A DNA stretch of 64,000 bases from Larus michahellis (taxonomy: Eukaryota > Chordata > Aves > Charadriiformes > Laridae): positions 102,268,301 to 102,332,300 of the forward strand of contig NC_133896.1 in the NCBI RefSeq assembly GCF_964199755.1, in the 5' to 3' direction. The notes below the pieces were generated by a model. That model ran no database searches. It saw only the letters and a program-made list of their open reading frames with translations, and was not told where the DNA came from. Both the position numbers and the translations under genes were made by a program. This document shows, in pieces, positions 1-14,000 of this stretch. Every line of letters begins with the position of its first letter. Positions within the stretch are counted from its first letter, which is position 1.

Positions 1-1377
1 CACAGCATGGTTAGCTAGCCTTTACTTTGTGCAGGAAACTTAAATACAGGCTTTAGCCTCGCTTATTTCTGACAGAGTTGAAATAGGGGATAGGAGAAGA
101 GGACTGAATAAAGATTTGAAGAGGGTATGGTGAGTTGTATCGGCTTGAATTACCAAGGTTTGAATGGGATTATCAGCCGGTCAGGCGACCAAGATGAAAC
201 TAGATTATTCACTATGCAGCCGCACTGCTAACAAGGGTTGGATACCATGAAAGGTCAATGACCTTTTCTCATACCTTTGGCATTTATCTTCTTAACCATT
301 ATCTAAATCCTCTCAATTGCCTACCTGTGTTCAACATGTTGTGCATAATCCAGCCTCACAAATCCCTCTGTGATCTCCGAGACACTGTTCTTGCCCACTG
401 AGAGTCCCAGAGCCATTCTTTGGAAGCTGACCGCTAGGCACATTACTTAACACCCCAATAAAAGCATTTTCCACTAGGGTGCTTTCAGGCTTGTGGAGGA
501 ATATGACCACGCAGAGGCAGGCAGCATTTTCAACAGTGAGGAAGCAGCTGATACCAGTTCACTGAAGTCTTCAGCAAGTCACTTAACCTTCCAACAGGGG
601 CTAACCAGCTACAGTACATGCTAGCTGCTTGCTACAGGTAAGGAAAGGACATATGCCAGCCCCTGGAGAGCTTGCCCAAGCCTGCTTAAAGCAACAACAG
701 GTTTCCCTTTGCTTCCTCCACCCACCTTCCTTTCCTATTCAATTCACCACATCTTTCCCTGCATCTCCTCACATCTCATTTCAACAGCGATACAAATCCC
801 TTTACTTTTCAGTCCTCTTTTTTTAATAGAAGTGGCCCCTTTCATCCAGGTATTGTTGGTGCTATTAATTGTTTGGCTATATATCCTTTGCTGCCCTAAT
901 TACTGCTCCTTGACACATATTTTTCCACTACCCTTACATTTATGTATTTCATTTCATAGCCTCCTATCTCTTCAGTCCTTGTTCCATTTAGTGTTCTGAT
1001 TTTACCCTGTAGACCCACTCCAAGTAATAAATACTTGTTTTGATAATAAACTCAGAGGAGAATTTGACTGACTTTCTTTCCAAGTCCTTTTGATAAAACC
1101 AGGTTATGTACTTGTTGCAGTAGCAGCCAGAGGGTGCCACTGAAATGAAAGTTTCTATTGTGCTAAGCACTTTAAAGGCACAGTAGTCTGACTAGTTGTA
1201 GTCACAAGACACTTTGCCCTTTGGAGAAGTTCAAGGTTTCTAAAAGCATTGACCCCAAAGGAGATAAAAACTAAACCATTTAAAATGAGATTCTGCACAG
1301 TAAGCAGTATTTATCCGCAACTGTTAAAGGAAGAAATGTATTGTGAAATGGTGATGAAAGGGGAGCTTTCAAGAAAT
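1..1377. other. Intergenic sequence, no gene seen
   Basis: AT-rich unique-looking DNA. Short open frames occur on both strands but none has recognisable protein content, a splice context or a conserved motif. Nothing further is supported. Confidence 0.5.
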
Positions 1378-2008
1378 GTGCCCAGGTGGCCAACAAGGCC
1401 AACAGCATTCTGGCTTGTATCAGGAATAGCGTGGCCAGCAGGAGTAGGGAAGTGATCGTGCCTCTGTACTCGGCACTGGTGAGGCCTCACCTCGAGTACT
1501 GTGTTCAGTTCTGGGCCTCTCTGTACAAGAGGGACACTGAAGTGCTGGAGCGTGTCCAGAGGAGAGCCACCAGGCTGGTGAGGGGTCTGGAGACCAGGTC
1601 ATATGAGGAGAGGCTGAGGGGGCTGGGCATGTTTAGCTTGGAGAAGAGGAAGCTGAGGGGAGACGTCATTGCCCTCTACAACCACCTGAAAGGAGGGTGT
1701 AGAGAGGTGGGTGTTGGCCTCTTCTCCCAGGTGAATAATGACAGGACCAGAGGAAATGGTCTGAAGTTGTGGCAGGGGAGGTTTAGGTTAGATATTAAGA
1801 AGAACTACTTCACTGAAAGAGTGGTCAGGCACTGGAACAGCCTGCCCAGGGAGGTGGTTGAGTCACCACCCCTAGAGGTATTTAAGAAACGTCTAGATGT
1901 GGCACTTCAGGGCATGCTCTAGTGGCAGAGAGTGTAGGTTGTTTGGTTGTACTCGATGATCTCAAAGGTCCTTTCCAACCATGAAGATTCTATGATTCTA
2001 TGATTCTA
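1378..2008 (+). mobile_element. CR1 LINE, 5'-truncated 3' fragment
   Basis: This is the 3' end of an avian CR1 non-LTR retrotransposon in plus orientation. An uninterrupted frame at 1386-1922 encodes the C-terminal part of ORF2, downstream of the reverse-transcriptase core. It contains typical blocks such as [30 protein letters not shown] and [13 protein letters not shown], and stops at 1920-1922. A short 3' UTR follows ('gatgatctcaaaggtcctttccaacc'-like region), and the element ends in three overlapping ATTCTATG-type octamers at about 1987-2008, the CR1 hallmark. The 5' end is truncated near 1378, as is usual for CR1. The lack of stops over 178 codons suggests a fairly recent insertion, but the copy has no endonuclease or RT core and cannot move by itself. 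Confidence 0.93.
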
Positions 2009-5000
2009 AATATTTGCTCAATCTTTTTCAAAATGAAACATCAAAGCAATTTTGAATGAAAATTTTAGATCTTATTTCAAGTGACCTTTTGGTGGAAAAC
2101 TCTTACTGTAAATGTTGCTACCAACTCTAATTGCGAGCTTTCTAGGCAAGTTACTCAAACAGAAAAAGGTGCGTATTGCCTTTCATATAGTCATTAGGTA
2201 AACAGAAAATTGGCAAGCATAAAATATGACAAAATCACAAAAGAGTGGCATTATCGTGGGCACACACATCTACAAAGGTCATTTGTGCTAGACACAAGAT
2301 GCCAATGGCTCTGCTCCGGCTCTTCCACCCAGGAAACAGCTGCGGGGCACCAATGACTCATCCCAGGCAGAACAGGTTGTGTCCCCTGCAGCACCCACGC
2401 TGCCAGCCTGCCCTGGAGATGGCCACAGGGCTCTGACTGGGGCTGTCAGGGGAGTTCAGGTCCCTGTGGGAAGGTCAAACTGTCCCCACTGTGGAAACAT
2501 GGGACAGAGATCAAGGATGTGTCACTGCAGCAGCACAGAAAGAGCTGGTAGATGCTGAACACCCTGTGGATTATACAGGCTGACTAAGGTACCAGTGTTC
2601 ATGCAAAACATGGACAGACACCAGGGTCCTGCCTCCCCCACGCTGCTATTGATCAGCTGTTGACTTCAGATGCAGAGATTTCATCTCTGCTTCCTCTGCC
2701 CCTATCGTTCCCCGTCCCACCTTTGGTGCCAGCATAGGCAGCGCAGGGATCCAACTAAAGAATCAGTCTTCCGCAAACTTCATGTGTGGCGGCAACCAGG
2801 ATTTCTTTGAGTCAGTGCTCATTTTATCTAGATGGCTTTTTTTGGCCTTAGATACAAATGAAAATACTCATAAAAGTATTAGAATTGCTATTAAACAAAC
2901 AAACAACATGAAAACCAAGACAACACATGAAGTCTCACTATCCTACATGTTCCCAAAACTTCCCAGAAGTAGAATTACAATACAAGAAAAGTATGTTTAC
3001 ATACAAGAAAAGAATCTTATATCTTCCAGGTTAAATCTTTCTTTGCAGTTCAAGACCAAACCCCCAAATTCTACCGGAAAAAAAGTGTCATGAAGCAGAC
3101 GGTCTCACACTGGCACAACCTCTGCTGCAAGACCTGCCTGAGCTTCACACCTGAAGAAAGAGATAACAAAGCTCAAACACAAAGTAAAGACCCCCAAACA
3201 AATGTGGGGTTTTTTTGTTTTGTTTTGGTTTGGTTTTAACACCTACCCACATTTTTTAGGATAATGAAACTGTTTTTAAAATTAAACTATAGAATTATTT
3301 CCTGCCAGTCAGCATGCAAAGATACAATAGCTGCATTACTCATTGCAAAAAACAATACACACCACAAAGTCTTCTATCCAATCTAGAGACCAGTTTCTAG
3401 TCCTAAATACATTTTGTTGTGAAACGTTGAACTTTTCTAGCTATGGAATCTCTCACCTATTCTCCATTTGATTACTGGACAAAGCAGTTACTACGACCAA
3501 ATTATTTAGCATAGAAAAAAGAAGCAACAAAGTCTTCTTTCAACTCACTTGCTAAGTGAACAGGAAGTTGCAACGAAGTCTTACAATGAAATAAGAAAAT
3601 AGCCTAAATAGAGCTTAGAGCAAACAAATGATGCCTTTGTCTGGCAGGCTTTAGCAGATATTTGCCAGATAACTGTGACAAACTTAGAAACTTTACACAG
3701 TTGTATCTCTGCACTTCCCCACTCTTGGATGAAAAACAAAGCGTATGACGATAGTCAAAAGCAGATCTAAAGAGAGAATTATATAAGCATAAAGGCTGTT
3801 CCATTATAAGATATTAAGTATTTTTTGAGCATGCATCCCTTCACACTGAAATAAAAAGAGGCACTGCTTTCATCAGCTTGACAGATTTGCATTCTAGCTG
3901 AAGGTATTTAGGCCCTGGTCCCTCAGTGATGCATGACTGCTCCGCACGTTAAGTGAGAGGAGTCTCCGTTTCCCCTGTGCCCTGATCCCAAAGATCTTGC
4001 TGTCTTTCTGCAGCTGCCACCTCTGTACTCTGCTGTTTTCTACTACACATGGGTACCAGGCCGAGGAGGTTTTGGAAATAACCATGAAGATTATTTGCAC
4101 TCAGAAAACTGCAATAAAAACATTTGGACATTGTCCAGACATTTAGAACCTGGTGTGCCACAAACACCACTTCCCATTCCCTAATATTATTATGTAGTAG
4201 AGCTCCGTTTGGGTGAGCTGTGTGCACTCTTCCAGTCTTGCTTCAGGGACTACTGTCTGCAAACAAGCACTAGCTGATCTGCGCTTGGTCAAGAAGTGAC
4301 CATCAAATGCTATCTGCAACAACGAAGGAAATAATCAGCTATGAAACATCTTGTGCTTGTATTCCAAGTGTCATATTTAAAGACGGGAGGTGACAGAAAT
4401 GTCTGCTGGTATAAGCTTATGACGTATAAAAATCTCACGTGTTTCCTTTTGCTCGTGTTTATTTCTGAGTCAGAGCAAGGTAAGGCAGCAGTAGTTTCAT
4501 TCAAATCTTATGTCAGGAAGAACATGTTCAGAATAGTTGAATGGTTCAAGAAGAGCTTTACTTGCCCCTTTTCCTGCTTTCCTCACAGGAAAGGATGTGC
4601 TTGATATTACTATGGTTCTGATCTGATCTGATCTGATTTTTTCCCTACTTTATAGATAACGGATATAAGCAGAAAAACAATCAGCCAACCCCCACTCCCA
4701 GTCTTGCTCTCTAATCATCTGCACTAAACTGAACCCAACAGAACACTATGTACACTATGTTTCTTTAAAACAAGGTTTGTAAGAAGACGACCCCTCTAAA
4801 CCAGCTGATTAATTGAGGGGGGGAAAAAAACCCAAGTTGGTAGCACTTCACTATCCAGAAGTTCACTTTTGAGTTTTTCCCCCAACCACAATAACCAGTC
4901 TAAGATCTTCTCTCCCTTGTTTATATTCTGACTTTATTCAGTATCCCCATATCCATTAGAGGTCACAGAAACTTAGAGATGGAGAACATCCAGAATCTTT

Positions 5001-8000
5001 AAATTTGTAACTGCAACTGCAACAGCTGCTGGATCTGTAGTTTTGGAATTGACTGGCAAGGGATGGCCCAAAAAATGAATCGCACCCTAGATTCCAGTGC
5101 ATAAACTGTGTACTTGACAGATGTACTGCTAACAGCAGGAAAAGATGCTGCAAGCTGTATAAAGTGGGGGCGGGGAGGGAAAAGAGAGCAAAGATAGAAT
5201 AAAAAATAGTTAGGTGCTCCCACAAAGTTACCTATAACACAAAGCCTCATGAACGTAGGCTTCACTTAGAAACTGAATACCAACATGTATAAACTTTTTT
5301 TTCCATTACTGACCTGTGGAACATCTCAGCACTAAGTGGTGCTGGTGTACAACAAAAGGGGCAGTCTTGTGCTTCTGTAAAATAGGAAGCAAGGCCATGC
5401 TCCCTCTTCGTATATCATCAGGCAGTATCAGGATAGAGAGATTACACCGTATGAGTCCCAGGTATCTGTGAAGGTCTCATCATTCCTGTCAGAGCTTACT
5501 TAAGCTAAACTTTTCAATCAAAAAGATTAAGAAAACTTCTGATGTCTTTACCTAGGAACTTTTTTTAGATCAAGTGTGATGTACTCACCTTCCTCCCCAA
5601 AAAAGAGTACTCAGGCAAATGATTTAAATTCAGGAACTAGGGATTCTGAATGATTCAACTTCTTGCTCATTCTGGCACTGAACAAGAAGCCCTGATGATG
5701 CAGAACCACTCAGTGATGAGGACGCAAGATTAAAAATACAGATACTCATTCATAGCAGAGAGGGGGCAGGTCAGGCTGACTGAGATCCAAAGAGGTAACG
5801 AGTACTCTAGAAACACTTTCCTCCTTTTAAGATGATGACAAATTTCTAAGGTGAACACAGTGTGGTCTGCCTTGAAGCTGACAGCAAGAAAACCCTCATG
5901 ACCCACTCCCACGCACAAAAAACCATGTCAGTATGAAGTGCCTGAAGTTTGTGGAGTGTTTCCAGCATGGAGCACATAAAGCTGTCGGGTGAGGCTGTCA
6001 CAAATCACTCAGTTTTCAGCCAGGAGGCTGAGGGCAGCTGGCGTTGGAAAGAAACCATGACAGTCTGTGGAAGCTCAACACGCTTTTCTAAGCTGATATT
6101 GAAAGAAGCTGCCATGACAATAAGGATTAGGGAGGCAGCTGATATATGCAGCAGGCATATCTATGCATATCGAGGGTGCTAACTAGGCCCCTTCTTTGCT
6201 GGGATTGCTGAAGGACAGAACGGGCCGTGTATGGGTAAAACACACCATCTTCTCTATCAGCACCATTATCAAATGCAATCAATAGTTAAAACATCTTGCT
6301 ACTGACAACCAAAATCCAGATTAAAGCCTGCATTCAGAAATCCACCAACATCTTGACTAAGGAGAAGAAAAAAGAAAGAAAGAGCCTTTGTATACAAATG
6401 GTTCATTTTCTTCTTTATCAGTAGATGGTGCTCTTTATATTCTGTCGCAGGTTACTTCTGAGAAATAGCACTTGCATGCCCAGGGGTGAAATCTTTTTCC
6501 ACGGGTCCCTCTTCATCTCCTTAAATTGCCAGACCTGCTTCTGTCTAAAGTTGCTGGACAATAATCATATTAGCACTCAATGGGTTCAACCAGGAACTTT
6601 AATCTGTCATGGTAAATAACCAAAGGAGTCAGAGAACATGTAAGGCTACCCCTCAGAAAACACTAATGTGATCCTTCCTTTGTAAGTGCTGCTGAGGGCG
6701 TCTCTCCATGCTTCTGTCCGTGGACGTCCTGGCAGGAACGTGCTGAGCGGCAGAGTGGCACCACATCTGACAAAGCCCAAACTCAGTGCTTGTGGGTGCA
6801 CAGTGTTTAGAGCCAACATATAAATTTGACCCATCGGAGACACATTAAAACCATCCTCCACGCTTCTGTAACACCACTTACTCCTATTAGGCTACCAGAA
6901 TCCCAAACACCTCAGACTGTCACATTAAGAGAAAATTTACAAGTGCAGAATGAGGGAGGACACATCCTGGGAAACCCACATGAATACCAGCTCCTCTTCT
7001 GATCCCCAGAGCAGAGGCACACATGGTCCAGCCAGCAGCAGAACCTGCTCTCCTCGTCTCTGCGGGGAGGCACAGATGCCCTTGTCCTCTGGAGATGGAG
7101 CATCTGGGCATTTGTTCCAGTGTACTCACTGTAGCTCAGGCAAGTGATGGAATATCACAGAGTCTTTAAATAACATCAGAGGCATGACGAAACAGAATCA
7201 ATTTCTGGGATAATAGGAGGAAAATAAGTCCAAATATACACACACATAAATCAAGCCAGTTGGCATGCTTACATAAAAGTGCTATAAATGATGCAGTACT
7301 GTGTAGGACTCTTTGTCCTTTCCGAGTCACCTTTTAAGTCTATAGCCTTCCACAAGTGGCAGTCATTTTTTCATGTCTTCCTACTGAGTCTGGTGCTAGA
7401 AGTTGCTCTAAAGACAATGTGTTGTATGAAGTGGCCTGAATTTATTAAAAATTAACCTATACCACAAAACGCATCCAGACCATGACAACAGCAGTAAGAC
7501 CGCAAACCACAAACAGTGGCACTGACACCACTGAGGTAGTAATACACTGCAGTGCTTGTCAATCAGCTTGCCCACTGGAGGAAAAAACCAAAACGAAACC
7601 ACAAAATTAATTGCCCCAAAAGCCCAAGGAGGTATCTGTTACATTTACTACCGCCTTAATTCCATAGCAAACCTGGTTGGGGTGTTATTCTCTAGAGACC
7701 TGAGAATGAGTCTTTTCATCTCTGGCAGTGAAGGTAACCCACAACGAACCACGTGAAGAGAATTGAGACCTCCTCAAGAATTAGCTCCTCCACAGCTGCT
7801 TCCTTTTTAAACCTAGAAAAGCTCCTCTGGGTTTTTTGTTGGTTGTTAGTCTTTTGCCCTGGTGTGTGGAGCTTGCTTTGTGCCCTTGGCAGGAGGTGGA
7901 GTATTTCCCCAGGGCAGGTGACGGGGAGAACCAAGTAGCTGGAAAAGGATCCTCAAGTGGCAAGATTCAACATTTGCACAGATTTTTCCACAGAAATGGA

Positions 8001-11000
8001 CATGCTTTATACGTCCATTACCGGCTTCCAACCTCCTGCCCCCCTCACTGCCCCAGCACAGTCTTTATGTGAGGACTCAGTTTTGCTTTTGCAGCAGGCC
8101 TCCTCGAGAAGGAGACGTTAGCACCACCATCCAAGGCTCAATGCCTCTGGCTACTTTAAAGAAGCACGGCCCGCATCATGGGAACCTTTGTTATCTGTCC
8201 TTTACTGAAACAATTTGAATTCTGCTCTGTGTCTTTCTCCCACATCTCTTTCTTTATTCCTTACCTCTCCCTCATCTTAAATCTTGCATCTCTTTTCCCT
8301 GCAGTACTATGCAGCTGCCCTTTGTAGCAAGACCTATGCTCCCATTCAGTCTTTGATGTAACAGGTTCATCGTTAAACTCAGGCATCCATAACCTGAGGA
8401 ATTTCCTGAGAGCAAAGGCATTCAACTTCAAAACGTGCTGCTGAAAAGCATGCACGGAGACTTAGGAACTTGCTGCCTTGGTCTGCATTTTCACAATTTC
8501 TTTCTGAGCTAGAATATTCACCTTGAGAAAACGCTGAACATGGCATGAAGATAAATACAGCTTTGGTACTCAGTGCACTCTGCTTTTTTGTTTGTCATGC
8601 TAATGAAGGAAGACAAACGCCAGTACTTTTCTCCCAACAGAAGCCATGTATCTGATATCCCAGAAAATCCTTTTCTGTACCTTAAACACCTGTCTCAGAA
8701 ACGCCACCCTGCTGTGGTAAACTGAATTATGTATCTTCACCTGATGTTTACCGTACCTATATATTGGTTTGTTTTCACTCCATGCTCTGCTCTCTCAAGA
8801 AAAGTCACCCTTTGTACAGAGATGGGAGGAGAAGGAAATGGAAACAAAGGAGGATGAGACTATTCACTGGCACTGGGAAAAGACTCCAGCTCCTGCTGAG
8901 GGCCTGGGACTGGTTCCGTGCTTAAAAGCAGAGAGATGAGAACAGAACACAACAGAGCTAGCCTGGAAGGAAAGAGCTTGAAAAGCTCTCCAAATTAACA
9001 CCGGTGTCTGCTGGAAGGATCTGAAGTTCTGGCTGCTCAGCTTATCATCATAGGAAAGTCTTCGCACAGAACAGATGGTTGTATCGACCGTTTTAAAATC
9101 CTCTAATTAAGTCGTAGTTTGGGTTAAGATAGCAGAAAAGTCCTTATGCTTGCCAGAAACCACAGACATTGGAAGTAAAGCAGCACAGTTATTGATCCCA
9201 CTCCAGGACAGCAAACATCTTCATCTCTGAGCCACAGCAAGGCAGCTGCCAGTTAACTGGAAGCTTCAGTGTTCTGTTCAGGGGATGGAGGGATACGGCT
9301 GATCTGTACAAAATAACCCTGCAGTATAGTCATACAGTATCTCTCTGACCAATGAATAAACTAGTTCACTCTAAGAAGTATTAATTGCGTAGGTGACATC
9401 TCACTACTTGGCCAGCATTTTCTACGTTTTAAAGATCTGCATGCCCTCCCCTCTGCCTAATAGAAGACATCAGTGACATGCTGCTAAAGGCTCACACATG
9501 CAGACAAGCCTCTGTTCTTTCTGCTGTTCGTGCTGTCAAGTCTCTCATACGGGGTAAGACAACCTTGCCCAGCTGTCTCCCATCACACACTCCACTGCCG
9601 TTAGAGTTTTACCTCCTGAATCAGTGCAGGAGAGATGCCGCAGCCCTGCACTGCAGCTAGGGAGGCAGGTCACTGGGAAAGACAGCGCTCAAAATGTGAC
9701 CTGCTCATAGCAAACTAACTGGAGTCCCTCACCCACCTCAGGGCCAGGATGGTCAAAGGGGCAGGTGTCACACCGGGAAAGTGGAGACATACAAGGATGG
9801 TACTGTAAGTACAGCTCGCCACACATTAGTGAAATTCCTTATAATAGTGCTCTGCTCCCCTCCTTCGCTTCTCCAAACTTAAAATTTAACCTTCTAAATC
9901 ATCAATATGACATCTTTAATAACATGGGCATCAAAGTGAGAAGTACAGGTAGTATTTCATGGTTGTTTTGTCAGGCTCTCTACAACCACAGGGAAATATT
10001 ACTGAATTGATACTTAAGTCATGTTATAAAACACAAGCCTGATAGGTAGGGTATAATCTCCCTCACTCCAGGGATTTTAGAAGTCCTAGTATAATGCCCT
10101 TTCTGAAAACCTGGACACATTTAGCTTTAAATGCACTAAATCTCCAGATTTCACCTGTGCTTAAATTAGATGTGAATTAGTGCTCTCAGCAAGTCATGGG
10201 AGGTCTGAACTTGCAAATATAGTAATGCTCAGGAGAAATTCAGAGCCGAGACTCTGGACACGTACCACGGCTCTGTTTGCACAAAGTTACTCCAGTGTGT
10301 GGAGGAAATTGTGTGTTACTATCGCTACTCAGGAGAAGCCAACCTGCACTCCTCATTTGATGGCACCCTTCCATCACGGCTTTAAGCAATGTCACAGGTA
10401 TTGCTGCTGGGTAAGAGATGTATTCTGTATCAGAACTGACTGCAAATCATGCTGTGTATGATGCACGGCATTTATTGATTTCACTTTATCATAGCACAGC
10501 ATTTCTAGTCATGATGTCATCATAAACCACTGTACTTGACCATTTTTAAAAACTGTCTGGCTAATCTTGTTTCCATTCCTGAAACCTATATATTACCAGT
10601 GACTAGACATTTATCTATAACATGTTATAAAAAGTGTTCTGATATGTTTCAAGGATAGACAGTCCTGTAAAAAGCCCTCTATATCAAGCTTTAAAAAGCA
10701 CTTCAATACAAATTCATTTCTGTATAGCTTCTCTCTGGATTTCAGCGTTGCCTGAGCTGCGGGGATGGGCACATTAAGCTACAGAGTTCCATTACATGAT
10801 AGCAGGGGAAAAAAGTTAGCGTCGAGTGGTAGCATCAGCATATGAATCACGCAAAATTATACATGTTTAACCAGTGAAATAGAAACCTTTGTGAGCTACA
10901 GATGGCCTCAGTCAGAGGCCTTTTCTCTCAATTAAAAAAAAAAAAAAAGCTATCAACAGTTTCTTTAAAAGAACCTCCTTTGCCTATAGCTGTGGAGAAA

Positions 11001-14000
11001 GAAACTGGGGTTTGCATGACAATCAAATGCTGCATGTTTTTTCAACAGTGTTACCAGCGCAAAATTTTGACGTATCCTGGATGTTAATAATGTTTAAAAG
11101 AAAAGCAGTCTTATATACATATGGAGAATATCCCAGCTTTTCTTTGCACTCCGCAGTTTTGTTACTGCTACTGAGTTGTAGCACAGCTCCAGGAAAACTG
11201 GTGTCAGGCAAGTCAGAACCTGCCATCTCTGTGTGATTAATGACCCTCTGTGAACTGTCCCACGATGTAAAGCCTTGATGTGTATATTTCAAACTCAGAA
11301 TAAAAGCATTCAGTAGGAGAAAGCCGCAAACCAGAATGGTCAGCCTTTACCACCACACTTTTTTTCTCCCCAAGTAGCTGCAATGCACAGGTTGTGACTG
11401 TTCACAGAATTGTTTCCAGGAACGACAGCAAATAATTTACATTCTTCTCTCCATTTTAGCACAGTGCTATAACTCCTCAAATAAAGTTTCACTTCAAGTA
11501 AAGGGTGGAGTGAGGTACAAAATGGATTCTTTATCCAGGATTCATGGCTCACAGCAAAGATGAGCAGTTTTAAGCACGCACTTAGTCATGTACTGAGAAG
11601 AAAGTAAGGTTCAGCGCACAAAGATCAAATAGTAACAGTAACACACCTTTCCCTTGCTTGCCTCACTTCATTTTTAAGCTTCAGGGGTGCTGGTACTTTT
11701 CCTCCCCTCCCCATCCTGAGGTGCGGCTACATCACACAGTCCACCTCCCTATATCCCTCTACCCGCCATCACGCTACTTATTACCACGTGCCACCTCTGT
11801 TAGGGAAGGGGAAGGAAGGTTGGAAAACGGCTTGCTCTACCTGCCTCCTCTGCTTGAAGGGAATGCTAACAAGCTTCTGCACTCCATTTGCAACAGCCTT
11901 TATTTTCAGCAGCTGCAGACCGCAGCCTAAAGAGTATTCTAAGAGCTAAGTAGTTTTAGCACACTTTCTGCTAAACTCACAAGTAGTTTTAAAGACAGAA
12001 ACACCATCTATTTCTGCAGTGCTCAGACAGCGGGATAGCACTGCCGGCTGTTTGGTGTCATCCACTCCCATCCCAGTCACAAAGTCTTTGCCCCACCTGG
12101 TCATATCTGACACAGAAAGCTGAACCTACACGTGTGCGTATACATCAGTGGTGATATAGAAGGATGCGCGTTTTTTATTCATCAGTTAAACCAGCATCTG
12201 AACAGAAATTTCTGAATAGCTATCAAATCACACGATTGCCTATCATCTTTAAATACTATGTAATTTTGTTCTTTAGATTACGAAAGGAGAGAAGCCACTC
12301 AGGCAAATATTTCTGCATCCCTGGACAGTGCTACAAATAAAGTACTGACTAAGCAGCGTAGCAAGAATTTATATGCACTAATAATAGCATGTAGAGTAAC
12401 TCTTTCCTAAGCATCAACTATGGAAGTGGGAGCTGCACTCACACAAAAAAGAAGACAAAAAATACTCCTCAGTAACATAATTTCATAAAAGAGAAAAGCG
12501 CCTTTCTTAAGTAGTCAAAAAGACTCAAAATAAGAGTTATTAAGCATGGGACATGAATAGAAAGATCATAGTACCCTAGATTAGAAACAAAGAAAAACTC
12601 AAAATAATGGGATTATTCTGCTAGTTTATATATCTGAAGTAGCAACAACAGAGTTTGCTTAAATCAGTTTTTCAGCAATGACATACTTCTGAGAGAACGT
12701 GAGTTTGTTAGCCAGGAAGCTTAGTGAAATGGGCCGTGACGCTTCTGGTGGGAAAACTTCCTCCCACTGAAGATGCAGCATTTGTGTGTGACAGAGCAAG
12801 GCTGCCCACGACGTCTAGCAGGGTCCATGACTGCATTTTTCTGCTATTACGTGGAGACAGGAGTTCAGTCCGTGTCCTGCCGTCTCCCTGCAGACACTTT
12901 AACCCAAGACTTCCATGTCCAAAGAAAACGCCTTTAACAGCTGTAATATTCATTTTGGCCTCTGAGAAATGCCAAAATGCGCATGTCAGTGTGGAACAAT
13001 CACTTTACCACCTTACAACATTTTGTGGGACAAGACAGCCATTTTCCACGCACCTGTGCTCTTACTTTCTGCAAATGCTAACAAGCCGCTGACAGTTTAT
13101 ACTACAAGGAAACTAGCACACACTTTGCTGCACCCAAATGCGCCGCTGAACAGGAAGCAGTAAGAAAACAATGTTCTAACAGCCGTGAGTGTGGTGAGAC
13201 AAGCACTTTTATCTGCTTACCAGACATTTCTTTAAATAGAGATGCAACCACAACACTGTTAAGCTGAAAGGTTCAGGAGTTGAGTGATTCGGTTCAAATT
13301 CACTACTCCAGTGCGTCACTGACCACTTTCCAAGAGTTACCTTCACAGACTATTTCAAATCTTCATCTTAACCTACACGCACACTAATTATATCTTAGCA
13401 GGGATTCAGCTGCACTGCAGAGATACCTTGGCTTATTGGTAAATATATGCAAACACAGGGATTAAGTTAAGGCAGGCTCATGCACTGTCTTATTTCCTCA
13501 TCACTGTTTGTGCCTTTGCAGGCGTGTGCTTGAACACACCCCTGGACTCCCAGTGCTGCGTCCTCCTGCAGCCTCTGGAAACTGTGTCACGTTAGGGGAA
13601 CAGTGTCCCTCAGGGATAAAATGCAGGAAGGATGTTAGAGGAGCAAAGTAGTTCAAGTGCTTTTTACCTGCGTTGTCGTGGCCAAGGGAGGTGGGAGCAG
13701 ACACCTATACCACAGAGTCTGACTTCTAACAGGAACCCCTAACAAGACAGCCTAGCCTAGGCCTCCAACGGCTTTTAAGGAGCTCAGAAATTCTGTTGCG
13801 TCCAGAAGAGGGATAGGACAAAGTCCAGTTAAGAGCCAGCATGGACCATGCTGTGATAACACAGGCTTGGAGGAGCGGTGGAAGAGGCTTAGAGCTCAAA
13901 CGCACAAAGAGCAGCCTGAGTTATAACAATTCATTAGCTGCGAGGCCAGTCATTCACTAGAGCACAGGTGGCATTTTGTTCAAAGCAAGGGCTATTTTCA

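Noticed and set aside
12724-13092. Plus-strand frame of 122 codons
   Set aside because: No recognisable domain, no splice partners and average local composition. Expected by chance in 16 kb.
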